This document shows positions 8,383 to 17,703 of a DNA stretch of 64,000 nt, in pieces. The notes beneath the pieces are model-generated. The model was not told the DNA's origin and did not search any database. It was given only the letters and a program-made list of their open reading frames with translations. The stretch comes from Jeotgalibaca ciconiae. GTDB lineage: Bacteria; Bacillota; Bacilli; Lactobacillales; Aerococcaceae. Within the stretch, counting starts at the first letter, position 1, and each line of letters opens with the position of its first letter. The translations under genes and the position numbers were made by a program. The stretch is from positions 2,288,001 through 2,352,000 of the forward strand of contig NZ_CP034465.1 of NCBI RefSeq assembly GCF_003955755.1, written 5' to 3'.

Positions 8383-10578
8383 TTATTCTATTGTAGCATT
8401 TTGTGCTTCTTGAACGACTATTTCATTTTGGTCATTTACATCAAAGGAAATATTTTTTATTTCTGGGTTGTCTAAGTAATAATCTGCTACTCGATCCTCA
8501 ATTTGCTCTTGGATCACTCGACGAAGCGGACGAGCTCCCATAGACGGATTGTAACCAATTTCAACCAGTTTTTCTTTAGCAGACTCACTGATGCTAACAC
8601 TGATTTCTTTATCGGAAAGGATTCGATTCACATCGTCTAACATTAATGACAAGATTGATGTTAGATTTTCTTTCGACAAGGAGTTGAATTCGACGATTGC
8701 ATCGAATCGGTTAATGAATTCCGGTTTAAAGTAATCACTCAAACGATGGATGACTGATTTTGCTTCTCCAGAAAGGGAGGCAGCGAAACCGACACTTGCT
8801 TCTTGAGATCCTGTACCAGCGTTACTTGTCATAATAATGATTGTATCTTTAAAGCTGACAGAACGGCCTTGGGAATCCGTTAAACGTCCATCTTCCAAAA
8901 TTTGTAAGAATAGGTGCATCACATCTGGATGGGCTTTTTCGACTTCATCAAGTAAAACGATGCTGTAAGGGTTTCTTCTGACCCGTTCTGTTAATTGACC
9001 AGCTTCCTCGTAGCCGACATATCCCGGAGGTGAACCGATTAATTTAGAGACAGCGTGTTTTTCCATATACTCACTCATGTCAAAGCGTATGATTGCATCT
9101 TCTGTACCGAACATTTCAGTTGCCAATTGTTTTGCCAATTCTGTTTTTCCTACACCAGTAGGGCCAACGAATAAGAATGATCCAATTGGGCGATTCTTAC
9201 GGGCAAAGCCTACTCGATTTCTGCGAATCGCTTTTGCTACTTTATCAACTGCTTCGTCTTGTCCAATCACATGTGCTTTTAAATCTTTATCTAGGTTACG
9301 CAACTGCTCTTGTTCTTTTTCAAGCAAATCTCCAACTGGGATATTTGTTTTGATTTCAATAATATTTTGTATGTCTTTTTCAGTAATTGTATTATCTTGA
9401 CCAGAAGCCTCTGGATTATTTTTCATGCTTTTTAGATTGGTAATTTGATCACGGTAATAAGCTGCTTTTTCGTAATCTTCTGCGTGAAGGGCAGCTTGTT
9501 TTTCTTTTTCAGCTGTTTCCATTCTTTCATCAATTTCTTTTGGATCGACAATTTTTAATGAAAGGTTCTTTTTTGAACCTGATTCATCAAGTAAATCGAT
9601 TGCTTTGTCGGGTAAGAAACGATCTTGGATATAGCGATGAGATAATGTGACGGCTGCTTCCAATGCCTTGTCAGAGTATTTTACTTTATGGTAATCTTCA
9701 TACTTTCCGCGAAGGCCTTGTAAAATAATCAAGGTTTGTTCCGGAGTAGGTTCGTTGACACGAACCGGCTGGAAGCGTCGTTCCAAAGCAGGGTCCTTTT
9801 CAATTTTTCGGTATTCGTTAAGAGTTGTAGCACCGATTAATTGTAATTCACCACGAGCTAGAGCTGGTTTTAGAATATTACCAGCATCCATGCTTCCTTC
9901 AGCGCTCCCTGCACCAACGATTTCATGGATTTCATCAATAAAGAGAACGATATTTTTGTTTTCTCTTACTTCATCCATTAGTTGCTGCATACGTTCTTCA
10001 AATTGCCCCCGAATCCCTGTTCCTTGTACGAGAGAAACAACATCTAAACGGATTACTTCTTTATCTAATAATTTTTGAGGGACATCTCCATCAACGATTT
10101 TTTGAGCTAAACCTTCAACAACTGCGGTTTTACCAACACCTGCTTCTCCGGTTAATACTGGATTATTTTTGTTACGACGATTTAAAATCTCGATGACGCG
10201 AGCAATTTCACTATCTCGTCCGATAACCGGATCGACAGCACCTTGCCTAGCTAATTCAGTCAAGTTAATACCGAATTGGTCTAATAATCCGCCGCCTCGA
10301 TTTCCACCCTGTCCTTGGTTCGGACGAGGAGCACCTTCTTGTGGGTTTTGCCCGCGACCTTGACTTGGCATTTGACGGAAGAACTGTTCTAAGTCTTCCA
10401 TATTAAATGGGTTGTTCCCAGAAGTGGATCCAAAAAATCCCATCCCACGGTTTTTATTTTGAGATGCATTCCATTGTTGATAGCAGTTTTGACATAGGTC
10501 AATTTTTTGTGTTTGACCATTCAAACTCGCATACAAATGAATGGATGCGTCATTTTTTCCACAGTTCATACATTTCAT
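8383..10578 (-). CDS. clpE: ATP-dependent Clp protease ATP-binding subunit ClpE
   Basis: The 731-residue Hsp100/Clp ATPase forms hexamers that unfold substrates for ClpP. The N-terminal zinc finger (C3-x2-C6 and C29-x2-C32) is the hallmark of ClpE and separates it from ClpC. A Gly/Gln-rich linker follows (about 45-100). Then come AAA+ module 1 with Walker A GEAGVGKT (144-151), a UVR-like coiled region around 360-395 and AAA+ module 2 with Walker A GPTGVGKT. Its promoter at 10656-10684 contains a CtsR operator between -35 and -10, so heat and protein-damage induction through CtsR is expected. It is monocistronic. Confidence 0.97.
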   Translation of the reverse strand: MKCMNCGKNDASIHLYASLNGQTQKIDLCQNCYQQWNASQNKNRGMGFFGSTSGNNPFNMEDLEQFFRQMPSQGRGQNPQEGAPRPNQGQGGNRGGGLLDQFGINLTELARQGAVDPVIGRDSEIARVIEILNRRNKNNPVLTGEAGVGKTAVVEGLAQKIVDGDVPQKLLDKEVIRLDVVSLVQGTGIRGQFEERMQQLMDEVRENKNIVLFIDEIHEIVGAGSAEGSMDAGNILKPALARGELQLIGATTLNEYRKIEKDPALERRFQPVRVNEPTPEQTLIILQGLRGKYEDYHKVKYSDKALEAAVTLSHRYIQDRFLPDKAIDLLDESGSKKNLSLKIVDPKEIDERMETAEKEKQAALHAEDYEKAAYYRDQITNLKSMKNNPEASGQDNTITEKDIQNIIEIKTNIPVGDLLEKEQEQLRNLDKDLKAHVIGQDEAVDKVAKAIRRNRVGFARKNRPIGSFLFVGPTGVGKTELAKQLATEMFGTEDAIIRFDMSEYMEKHAVSKLIGSPPGYVGYEEAGQLTERVRRNPYSIVLLDEVEKAHPDVMHLFLQILEDGRLTDSQGRSVSFKDTIIIMTSNAGTGSQEASVGFAASLSGEAKSVIHRLSDYFKPEFINRFDAIVEFNSLSKENLTSILSLMLDDVNRILSDKEISVSISESAKEKLVEIGYNPSMGARPLRRVIQEQIEDRVADYYLDNPEIKNISFDVNDQNEIVVQEAQNATIE

Positions 10579-10655
10579 GGGTTAACATCCTTTCGTAATA
10601 TAGTTCGTAAATATCTTCATCATTCTTAATCAAGGTTTCTCGACCTTGTGACTCT

Positions 10656-10684
10656 ATTATACATTGACCAATTTTGACTTTCAA
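10656..10684 (-). promoter_or_regulatory. clpE promoter with embedded CtsR operator
   Basis: On the minus strand, TTGAAA (10684-10679) and TATAAT (10661-10656) are 17 bp apart. The spacer and -35 edge contain AGTCAAAATTGGTCAAT (10679-10663), a close match to the tandem heptad recognised by CtsR. Repressor binding would block RNA polymerase directly. The remaining intergenic DNA to 11013 must hold the ptsH promoter, for which I see no convincing consensus. Between -10 and start lies a CAAGGT-6-ACCTTG palindrome (10631-10648). Confidence 0.88.
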
Positions 10685-11013
10685 GTTTTTTTGCTTAATA
10701 TATGGAACCATTGTGGATAATAATTTTCAACTGAGCATCAAAGTAAAGAGAAGTTTCCCTATTATTCTAAAAAAATTCGCGTACTTTAACAGATTGCTCA
10801 TGAAAATAAAATAAAACCCTGTGTTTTTCTCACTAAAATGTAAACATTAATAGAAAAAGCTTGAAAATAGTTGTTCTTATTGAGAAAAAATGGTAATCTT
10901 ATTCTATGAAAGGGTTATATTTCCAGTTTTTTTTATTTTGCTCATTTTTTTCAAGCTGCTTAATAAAATACTGGTAATTATCCTATAAATTCATAAAAAA
11001 GGGGATTAACATA

Positions 11014-11280
11014 ATGGAGAAAAAAGACTTTCATATCACTGCTGAAACAGGGATTCATGCAAGACCTGCTACTTTACTTGTACAAACAGCAAGTAAATTT
11101 AATTCTGATATCAACCTTGAATACAAAGGTAAATCTGTTAACTTGAAATCAATTATGGGCGTTATGTCTCTTGGTGTAGGCCAAGGTGCAAATGTAACCA
11201 TTTCTATTGAAGGACAAGATGAAACAGAAGCTATGGCTGGTATCGTTGAGACACTTAAAAAAGAAGGGTTAGCTGAATGA
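11014..11280 (+). CDS. ptsH: Phosphocarrier protein HPr
   Basis: The 88-residue HPr carries the phosphoryl group from Enzyme I to sugar-specific EIIA domains. H15 in TGIHARPAT is the phosphorylation site. S46 in [11 protein letters not shown] is the regulatory serine phosphorylated by HPr kinase, which makes HPr a CcpA corepressor in Firmicutes. An AAAAGGGG ribosome site precedes the ATG. It overlaps ptsI by 4 bp, the usual translationally coupled ptsHI operon. Confidence 0.98.
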   Translation: MEKKDFHITAETGIHARPATLLVQTASKFNSDINLEYKGKSVNLKSIMGVMSLGVGQGANVTISIEGQDETEAMAGIVETLKKEGLAE

Positions 11281-13010
11281 TGAAAAACCGTTTAATGGGA
11301 ATTGCTGCTAGTGATGGTATCGCGATCGGCAAGGCCTATCTTTTAACGGAACCTGACTTAACCTTTGAGAAAAAAACAATAGAAAATCCAGAAAGCGAAA
11401 TTTCTCGCCTTCTGGATTCTTTTGAGAATGCCAAAGGCGAAGTTCAAGCAATCCGTGACCATGTAGCTGTTGCTGTCGGAGAAGAAGAGGCACAAGTTTT
11501 TGATGCTCATGTAATGGTTCTGTCAGATCCAGAAATGTTAGATACAATAAAATCAAATATCACCGATAATAAAATTAACGCTGAACAAGCACTTGCGGAT
11601 GTATCAAGTATGTTCATTGGCATGTTTGAAGCAATGGAAGATAATCCATATATGCAAGAACGTGCAGCAGATATTCGTGATGTTACTGAACGTGTTATGG
11701 GGCACTTGCTAGGTGTTAAAATACCGAGTCCTTCAACGATTAAAGAAGAAGTCGTTATTGTCGCAAAAGATTTAACACCAAGTGATACAGCTCAATTAAA
11801 TCGTCAATATGTAAAAGGTTTTGTTACAGACATCGGCGGACGTACTTCCCACTCTGCAATCATGGCTCGTTCGTTAGAAATTCCTGCAGTAGTAGGAACG
11901 AAAACAATTACAGAGCTTGTTGACGATGGGGTAATGGTCATCATTGATGGACTGGAAGGAAACATTATTGTAGATCCAGATGAAGACACGCTATCTGAAT
12001 ACGAAGGAAAACGTGCGGCATTTGAAACACAAAAAGAAGAATGGCGTAAGCTGAAAGATGCAGAAACTGTCACAAAAGATGGTAAACATGTTGAACTTGC
12101 AGCAAACATCGGAACTCCTAAAGATCTTACTGGAGTAAATGAAAATGGCGCAGAAGCAATCGGCTTATACCGTACAGAATTCCTTTATATGGATTCTGAA
12201 CAGTTCCCGACAGAAGAAGAGCAATTTATTGCTTATAAAACAGTTCTTGAAGGAATGAATGGTAAAGCTGTTGTTGTTCGTACAATGGATATTGGTGGAG
12301 ATAAAGAACTTCCTTATCTTCAATTGCCTGAAGAAATGAATCCATTCTTGGGTTATCGTGCAATTCGTATCTGTTTAGCTGAACCAGAAATGTTCCGTAC
12401 ACAACTTCGAGCATTATTACGTGCTTCCGTTTATGGAAAATTGCGTATTATGTTCCCAATGATTGCTACTTTAAATGAATTTAGAGCAGCAAAACAAATG
12501 TTGGAAGAAGAAAAAGAAAAACTTGTTGCAGAAGGACAATCGGTTTCTGATGATATTGAAGTAGGAATCATGATTGAAATTCCAGCTGCAGCAGTATTAG
12601 CGCACCAATTCGCAAAAGAAGTTGACTTCTTTAGTGTTGGTACAAACGACTTGATTCAATACACAATGGCTGCTGACCGTATGAATGAGCAAGTGTCATA
12701 CTTGTATCAACCATATAACCCAGCTATTCTAACTTTACTGAAACATGTAATTGATTCTGCTCATGCTGAAGGTAAATGGGTTGGAATGTGTGGAGAAATG
12801 GCTGGAGATCAAACCGCTGTACCATTGTTATTAGGACTTGGTTTAGATGAATTCTCCATGAGTGCATCAAGTATCCTGAAAACAAGAAGCTTGCTTGCAA
12901 AACTAGACTCAACAGAAATGGAAGCTCTTGCTGGTAAAGCAATCAATGAGTGTTCAACGGTTGAAGAAGTTATTGAATTAGTTGCTGAATTAACAAATTC
13001 ATTAAATTAA
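11277..13010 (+). CDS. ptsI: Phosphoenolpyruvate-protein phosphotransferase (Enzyme I)
   Basis: The 577-residue Enzyme I takes phosphate from PEP and passes it to HPr. The swivelling-domain active-site histidine is H192 in [12 protein letters not shown]. The C-terminal PEP-binding barrel shows [28 protein letters not shown] and the catalytic cysteine region [11 protein letters not shown]. Length is normal. Two consecutive ATGs (11277 and 11280) are possible; the first overlaps the ptsH stop. The operon ends at the terminator 13018-13047. Confidence 0.98.
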   Translation: MMKNRLMGIAASDGIAIGKAYLLTEPDLTFEKKTIENPESEISRLLDSFENAKGEVQAIRDHVAVAVGEEEAQVFDAHVMVLSDPEMLDTIKSNITDNKINAEQALADVSSMFIGMFEAMEDNPYMQERAADIRDVTERVMGHLLGVKIPSPSTIKEEVVIVAKDLTPSDTAQLNRQYVKGFVTDIGGRTSHSAIMARSLEIPAVVGTKTITELVDDGVMVIIDGLEGNIIVDPDEDTLSEYEGKRAAFETQKEEWRKLKDAETVTKDGKHVELAANIGTPKDLTGVNENGAEAIGLYRTEFLYMDSEQFPTEEEQFIAYKTVLEGMNGKAVVVRTMDIGGDKELPYLQLPEEMNPFLGYRAIRICLAEPEMFRTQLRALLRASVYGKLRIMFPMIATLNEFRAAKQMLEEEKEKLVAEGQSVSDDIEVGIMIEIPAAAVLAHQFAKEVDFFSVGTNDLIQYTMAADRMNEQVSYLYQPYNPAILTLLKHVIDSAHAEGKWVGMCGEMAGDQTAVPLLLGLGLDEFSMSASSILKTRSLLAKLDSTEMEALAGKAINECSTVEEVIELVAELTNSLN

Positions 13011-13017
13011 AAGGGTG

Positions 13018-13047
13018 GAGGCTGGACTTTTTGTCTAGCCCCTTTTT
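13018..13047 (+). terminator. Terminator of the ptsHI operon
   Basis: GGCTGGAC / GTCTAGCC (one G-U pair) is followed by CCTTTTTT. Repeat copy A begins three bases later, after TTTTTTAT. Confidence 0.9.
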
Positions 13048-13050
13048 TAT

Positions 13051-13258
13051 AGACTAGGGGATTATAAGTTCAGCCATCAATGTCTAGCTCCCAAGTCCTG
13101 ACCTAGTGAAAAAAAGATAAATTTGCCCCATTGCGCGCTTCGCTGCTCGCTAACGCATATCATTCGACTAACCCGCTGAAGCGTGAAGTCTCCTGACAAT
13201 TCAGGGTCAAATTTCCTATTTTTTCATAAGCCAAGGCGGACTTGTCCGCTTTTCTTAT
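13051..13258 (+). repeat. Dispersed repeat copy A (full, 208 bp)
   Basis: It begins AGACTAGGGGATTATAAG directly after the ptsHI terminator T-tract. Arms CCTAGTGAAAAAAAG... (13102-13129) and ...TTTTTTCATA (13204-13228) form a long imperfect hairpin. The 3' end is a hairpin GCGGA-CTTG-TCCGC (13236-13249) followed by TTTTCTTAT. The IS91-like element starts at the next base. Confidence 0.9.
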
Positions 13259-13354
13259 AGTATAGGGTTTTATAAAATTATTCTTGAAAAGAAGCTTATC
13301 CGGATGCATGTTCCACAAATTTGCTTTTTGTTCCACGGAGGGTAAAATAAAGGT

Positions 13355-14713
13355 ATGAATAAGAATATTCTTCACGCCATCTTCTTTGATAAAGAACACC
13401 ATTGGGACTCGCTTGTGAGAATACACAAGAAAAGAATTCGCTCTGTGGTGTTGTCGGAAGTAGATAAGTTCCGCTATTGCGGCGATGTGAGGAAAGGATT
13501 TCGATTGTTCGTTTGCGAAGGCTGTCATGATGTCAAGCATGTTCCGATTCGCTGCAAGGGAAAGTTTTGCCCAACCTGTGCGGTTGGGGAGAGTCAGCGC
13601 TGGAGCGACATGATTGCGGATGACATGTACCACACCATTCACCGGCATATCGTGTTCACGATTGATGAAGGATTGCGGGATTTGTTTCTCCTTCACCGGG
13701 AGGAACTGTTGAAGGGATTAATGGATGAGGCAGCAAACGTGGTGAAGGCGTATTTCCGCAAGAAACGCATCACCCCGGGCATCATCGCAGGCCTACATAC
13801 CTTCGGCTCCCAGTTGGAGTTCAATCCCCATGTGCACATGATTGTGACCATGGGCGGGTTGACAGACAGCGGGAAATGGGTGGATTACGACTACATTCCC
13901 TATAAACTCTTGCGAATACATTGGCAGAACGCGGTTCTTAAGCTCCTGCGGCGTACCCTTACTCCGAAGGAGAAGAAGAAAGCCCAGCCCCTGCTGCAAA
14001 ACGCGTATTCGAAGAATGCGGAAGGCTTTTACGTGAACGCCCCGAAACGGAGCAGGACCAATGTGAAGGCACTGCTGCAATATATCAGCCGATACATGAA
14101 ACGAGGACCCATCGCGCTCGAACGGATCATCTATTACGATGGTGACACGGTCCTCTTCCGGTATCATGACAAACGCACAAACAAAGAAGCAATCAAGATA
14201 ATGGGGGCCAAAGAGTTTATCCTTTCGCTGATCCGGCACATCCCGGACAAAGGCTTCAAAACAATCCGCCATTACGGGTTGTACAGCAGACGTATCAAGA
14301 AGACCGTCCAAAAGGTGGTCCGTCATCTACAGGAGAAGATGACGAAGTTGCTCATCCGTGCGCGAAAGATGACCCAACCGAAAAAATGGCGCGAAAGGAT
14401 AACCGAAACATTCGGAATCGATCCACTCAAATGTTCGAAATGCGGCAACTACTACGAGTTCAAGGGGATTGTTGTGTCCAAAAAAGGACAGCTTACCATC
14501 CAATATGCGAACGATTGGGATGCGAGAAGGTATTTACGGGAGGAGATTGAACGGATTGAGTCAGAAAAAGAAAAACACCAGCAGGGAAAAGCAGAAGCGC
14601 AAGCTCTTGAAAACCTTCGGTTCGACTGGGAAGGATTACGACAGAGAGCCCAAGGACAAGAGCGTGAGCTATATCTGTCGTCAATGCAGGGCAGTGGAAG
14701 AGATTCCACTTGA
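13355..14713 (+). CDS. IS91-family transposase (HUH/Y2 type)
   Basis: The 452-residue protein has the three hallmarks of IS91-type rolling-circle transposases. The N-terminal zinc-binding region carries C54-x2-C57 and C67/C72-x2-C75 (FCPTCAVGES). The HUH metal-binding motif is FNPHVHMIV with H159 and H161. The paired catalytic tyrosines are Y243 and Y247 in YISRYM. A second CxxC (LKCSKCGNYYEF) lies near the C-terminus. It nicks and rejoins single strands without a DDE triad. GGAGGG precedes the start. Base composition differs from the flanks. A small gene overlaps its 3' end. It looks intact. Confidence 0.92.
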   Translation: MNKNILHAIFFDKEHHWDSLVRIHKKRIRSVVLSEVDKFRYCGDVRKGFRLFVCEGCHDVKHVPIRCKGKFCPTCAVGESQRWSDMIADDMYHTIHRHIVFTIDEGLRDLFLLHREELLKGLMDEAANVVKAYFRKKRITPGIIAGLHTFGSQLEFNPHVHMIVTMGGLTDSGKWVDYDYIPYKLLRIHWQNAVLKLLRRTLTPKEKKKAQPLLQNAYSKNAEGFYVNAPKRSRTNVKALLQYISRYMKRGPIALERIIYYDGDTVLFRYHDKRTNKEAIKIMGAKEFILSLIRHIPDKGFKTIRHYGLYSRRIKKTVQKVVRHLQEKMTKLLIRARKMTQPKKWRERITETFGIDPLKCSKCGNYYEFKGIVVSKKGQLTIQYANDWDARRYLREEIERIESEKEKHQQGKAEAQALENLRFDWEGLRQRAQGQERELYLSSMQGSGRDST

Positions 14714-14873
14714 GGTCGTGGAGCAATTCGATTGGCTGGATGGGGGAGATCCTCATGACCCACCGCGGTTCAGCTGCCAAGTCTGCCAGGGAGAAATGAT
14801 TCCAGAATATTTCCGAGGTGCCACCGGCGTCCTCTACGACAATCGATATCTCCGAGTTGAAAGTCTCCACTAA
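14664..14873 (+). CDS. Small zinc-ribbon-like protein overlapping the IS91-like transposase
   Basis: The frame encodes about 69 residues after a GTG at 14664, which has AAGGA seven nt upstream, and overlaps the transposase end by 50 nt. It shows YICRQC near the start and SCQVCQGEMIPEYF later, giving two CxxC pairs that could bind zinc, plus the acidic stretch VEQFDWLDGGDPHD. The frame is open further upstream (ATG at 14469), but that part overlaps the transposase and looks like shadow sequence. It is probably an accessory gene of the element, of unknown function. Start and reality are moderately supported. Confidence 0.5.
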   Translation: MSYICRQCRAVEEIPLEVVEQFDWLDGGDPHDPPRFSCQVCQGEMIPEYFRGATGVLYDNRYLRVESLH

Positions 14874-14881
14874 AATAAAAA

Positions 14882-14912
14882 GGCCTCGAGCGTTAGCTCG
14901 AGGTTTTCTTAT
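14882..14912 (+). terminator. Right-end hairpin of the IS91-like element
   Basis: The perfect 8-bp stem CCTCGAGC / GCTCGAGG has loop GTTA and is followed by TTTTCTT. It can act as an intrinsic terminator for the transposase genes. By position it is also the candidate rolling-circle origin end. Confidence 0.8.
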
Positions 14913-15070
14913 AGACTAGGGGATTATAAGTTCAGCCATCAATGTCTAGCTCCCAAGTCCTGACCTAGTGAAAAAAAGATAAATTTGCCCCATTGCGCGC
15001 TTCGCTGCTCATTCAGGGTCAAATTTCCTATTTTTTCATAGGTCAAGGCGGACTTGTCCGCTTTTCTTAT
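14913..15070 (+). repeat. Dispersed repeat copy B (short, 158 bp)
   Basis: It starts AGACTAGGGG immediately after the IS91-like right end (TTTTCTTAT) and itself ends in GTCCGC plus TTTTCTTAT. It lacks the 50 bp that lie after CGCTGCTC in copies A, C and D. The rest of 14874-15227 holds only AT-rich DNA before the glycosyltransferase gene. Confidence 0.9.
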
Positions 15071-15227
15071 AGATATATTTATATATTTTTTTCTGAAAGA
15101 GTAGCTGTTTTATTCATTCTTTTAAAATTATTACAACGATAGGACTTAAGACTAATGACAATTACCGGCTTGTTCAATTATACTTACCTTATAAAAGTTC
15201 TCACTGATTGAGATAGAGGGTGAAAAA

Positions 15228-16424
15228 ATGCGAGTAGGAATGTTTACAGATTCATACTTTCCACAAATCAGTGGAGTAGCAACTTCCATAAAAGTGTTAA
15301 AGGATGAATTAGAAGCGCAAGGACATGAAGTGATTATTTTTACAACAACTGATCCTAATGCGGTTGAAGAGGAAGAAAATATCGTTCGTTTAAAAAGCAT
15401 TCCATTTCTTTCTTTTAAAGATCGTCGGATTGCGATCAAAGGTTTTTCAAAAGCACTGAAAGAAGCAAAAAAATATCACATTGATATTGTGCATACTCAC
15501 ACTGAGTTTAGTTTGGGAATTACAGGGAAATTTGTTGCTTATATGTTGAATATACCTAACGTTCATACTTATCATACAATGTACGAAAAGTATCTTCATT
15601 ATATTGCAAAAGGAAAAATTATCAGACCAAGAAATGTAAAAACAGTTTCCCGTTTTTTTTGTAACCGAACAATGGGTGTGATTGTTCCAAGTCAATTAAT
15701 GAAGGAAAAGCTTACTTCTTATGACGTATACAAAGAAATTCGAGTGATTTCGACTGGAGTAGAGATTCCTGAAAAGGATTCAGCGTTACGTCAAACGATT
15801 CGTGAACAGCTACAATTAACTGAAAATGATATGGTCCTACTTTCTTTATCGCGTCTTGCTTTTGAAAAAGATTTGCATAAAATTGTTGAGTCTTTTCCAA
15901 CTGTTTTGCAACATCACCTAAATGCAAAACTTGTTTTTGTAGGTGATGGACCAGCGAGAGAATCTTTGGAAGAATTAGTAAAAGAGTTGGATCTGACAGA
16001 TTATATTCAGTTCGTTGGTGAAGTGAAAAATGAGTACGTCCATCATTATTACCAGATGGCTGATATATATGTGAGCGCATCTGCTAGTGAAACACAAGGA
16101 CTTACTTATTTAGAAAGTATCGTGAACGATTGCCCGATTGTAGCAAAGCGTAATGATTATTTATCCGAGATTGTCCGCAATCCTTTGTTAGGACTATTGT
16201 ATAAAGAGGATGAAGACATGGGAATAACGATTGTAAAAATGATTGAATTATTGAAAAAAACAAACAGTCCAATAAAGCTGGAACAAAAAGAAGTATTATT
16301 AAAAGAAATTTCTTCTGCAACATTTGGTAGGAAAGTCATTAGCTATTATAAAAGTGTCATTGAGAATTATTATTTCGACAGTCAAATAGAAGAAACAAAA
16401 TCTTTTTCAAAACATTATGAATAA
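15228..16424 (+). CDS. GT4 glycosyltransferase, probable monoglucosyl-diacylglycerol synthase
   Basis: The 398-residue GT-B fold enzyme starts MRVGMFTDSYFPQISGVATS, the signature of the lactic acid bacterial group that glucosylates diacylglycerol to make membrane glycolipid and the lipoteichoic acid anchor. Other motifs are DIVHTHTEFSLGI, VHTYHTMYEKYLHYI (acceptor domain) and, in the donor domain, FVGDGPARESLEELV and SASETQGLTYLES with the E(x7)E-type glutamates. There is no signal peptide, so it is expected at the cytoplasmic membrane face. A GATAGAGGGTG ribosome site precedes it. It is a single gene flanked by repeat copies B and C. Substrate is inferred from family only; a partner enzyme may be the gene at 28046. 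Confidence 0.75.
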   Translation: MRVGMFTDSYFPQISGVATSIKVLKDELEAQGHEVIIFTTTDPNAVEEEENIVRLKSIPFLSFKDRRIAIKGFSKALKEAKKYHIDIVHTHTEFSLGITGKFVAYMLNIPNVHTYHTMYEKYLHYIAKGKIIRPRNVKTVSRFFCNRTMGVIVPSQLMKEKLTSYDVYKEIRVISTGVEIPEKDSALRQTIREQLQLTENDMVLLSLSRLAFEKDLHKIVESFPTVLQHHLNAKLVFVGDGPARESLEELVKELDLTDYIQFVGEVKNEYVHHYYQMADIYVSASASETQGLTYLESIVNDCPIVAKRNDYLSEIVRNPLLGLLYKEDEDMGITIVKMIELLKKTNSPIKLEQKEVLLKEISSATFGRKVISYYKSVIENYYFDSQIEETKSFSKHYE

Positions 16425-16427
16425 TCA

Positions 16428-16458
16428 TAAGCTGGAGTTAATTCTCTGGCTTTTTTTG
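16428..16458 (+). terminator. Terminator of the glycosyltransferase gene
   Basis: AGCTGGAG / CTCTGGCT (two G-U pairs) with a TTAATT loop is followed by TTTTTTT. Repeat copy C starts two bases after the T-tract. Confidence 0.8.
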
Positions 16459-16459
16459 T

Positions 16460-16667
16460 AGACTAGGGGATTATAAGTTCAGCCATCAATGTCTAGCTCC
16501 CAAGTCCTGACCTAGTGAAAAAAAGATAAATTTGCCCCATTGCGCGCTTCGCTGCTCGCTAACGCATATCATTCGACTAACCCGCTGAAGCGTGAAGTCT
16601 CCTGACAATTCAGGGTCAAATTTCCTATTTTTTCATAGGCCAAGGCGGACTTGTCCGCTTTTCTTAT
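16460..16667 (+). repeat. Dispersed repeat copy C (full, 208 bp)
   Basis: It is identical in layout to copy A. It starts AGACTAGGGG after TTTTTTTGT, contains the full 50-bp apical segment and ends GTCCGC plus TTTTCTTAT. It fills almost the entire gap before the next gene. Confidence 0.9.
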
Positions 16668-16723
16668 TTGATTTCTTTTCAATGATATACTAGGGTAAGT
16701 ATAATGAGATGGGAGGAATAATG

Positions 16724-17593
16724 ATGACGAAAAAAATTGGTTTTGTTGGAACTGGCGTGATGGGGGCCTCGATGGTTAGGCATTTACTAAAAGCTGGTTA
16801 TGAAGTTCATGTATATAACCGAACAAAGAGTAAAGCTGATTCGTTGGTTACAGAAGGAGCAATTTGGCAAGATAATCCGGCAGAGGTTACCAAACATTCA
16901 GATATTATTATTACGATTGTTGGCTATCCGAAAGATGTGGAAGATACATATTTTGGAGAAAAGGGCATTTTAAATGCAGCTAAAGAAGGCGATATTGTAA
17001 TTGATATGACCACTAGCACACCGAGTTTAGCGATGAAAATATACAATGCGGCAAAAGAAAAAAACGTCGCTGCTCTAGATGCACCTGTTTCTGGGGGAGA
17101 CAAAGGTGCAAAAGATGGTACATTGACAACAATGGTTGGTGGAGATGAAGAAGCCTATCATAATGCAAAACCAGTTTTAGACAGTTTTTCAAGCAAAGTA
17201 ATGCTGCAAGGCTCAGCAGGAAGTGGGCAGCATACAAAAATGGCGAATCAAATTATGATTGCTGGTACAATGACGGGAATGACCGAGCTGATGGTTTATG
17301 CAAAAGCAGCTGGTCTTGATGTTGAGAGAGTGATTGATCAAGTAGGTGCGGGAAGTGCGGGAAACTGGTCATTGACAAACTACTCCCCACGTATTTTGAA
17401 AAAAGATTATTCACCAGGTTTTTTTGTAAAACACTTTGTTAAAGACTTAAAAATAGCTTTGGATGAAGCGGAACGCATGGGAATTGACTTGCCAAGCACA
17501 ACCTTGGCAAAAGACTTATATGAAAGACTAGCAAATGAGGGTAATGAGAATGATGGAACACAAGCTCTCATCAAACTTTGGTGGGGGGAGTAA
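16724..17593 (+). CDS. NAD(P)-dependent beta-hydroxyacid dehydrogenase family protein
   Basis: The protein has about 289 residues. The N-terminal NAD(P) Rossmann motif is KIGFVGTGVMGASMV, then YEVHVYNRTKSKADSL. The substrate motif is DAPVSGGDKGAKDGTLTTMV and the catalytic-lysine segment is GSGQHTKMANQIMIAGTM. This is the 3-hydroxyisobutyrate dehydrogenase / tartronate semialdehyde reductase / YkwC superfamily. GGGAGG at 16711 favours ATG 16724 or 16721; the more upstream ATG at 16709 contains the ribosome site itself and is rejected. It is a single gene. The specific substrate is unknown. Confidence 0.85.
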   Translation: MTKKIGFVGTGVMGASMVRHLLKAGYEVHVYNRTKSKADSLVTEGAIWQDNPAEVTKHSDIIITIVGYPKDVEDTYFGEKGILNAAKEGDIVIDMTTSTPSLAMKIYNAAKEKNVAALDAPVSGGDKGAKDGTLTTMVGGDEEAYHNAKPVLDSFSSKVMLQGSAGSGQHTKMANQIMIAGTMTGMTELMVYAKAAGLDVERVIDQVGAGSAGNWSLTNYSPRILKKDYSPGFFVKHFVKDLKIALDEAERMGIDLPSTTLAKDLYERLANEGNENDGTQALIKLWWGE

Positions 17594-17703
17594 GTACATT
17601 CCACAGACTGGTAATTTATTTCTAAAATCGAACATAAATTGATGCGGTGAAAAAGAAATAATGCTAGAATAGATAAGAAGTCAGTCTGGAAAGGGGAAAA
17701 ACT

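Larger units (their letters stand above)
13259..14912 (+). mobile_element. IS91-like rolling-circle insertion element
   Basis: The left end AGTATAGGGTTTTATAA follows repeat A directly. The right end is a perfect hairpin CCTCGAGC-GTTA-GCTCGAGG (14884-14903) followed by TTTTCTTAT (14904-14912), after which repeat B starts. Both ends resemble those of the dispersed repeat. The interior (about 13290-14870) is visibly richer in G+C than the neighbouring chromosome, which points to recent transfer. It contains a HUH transposase gene and a small overlapping gene. The boundaries are my inference from the shared end motifs; no terminal inverted repeat or target duplication is expected for this family. 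Confidence 0.75.

Noticed and set aside
13051-13258. Group IIC intron remnant, suggested by insertion behind terminators
   Set aside because: The repeat is only 208 bp, with no domain V/VI-like end and no reverse transcriptase in the window; ends match the IS91-like element instead.
13160-14326. Long minus-strand ORFs (13160-13696 and 13793-14326) under the IS91-like transposase
   Set aside because: They are GC-rich antisense shadows; the + strand frame carries the zinc, HUH and tyrosine motifs.
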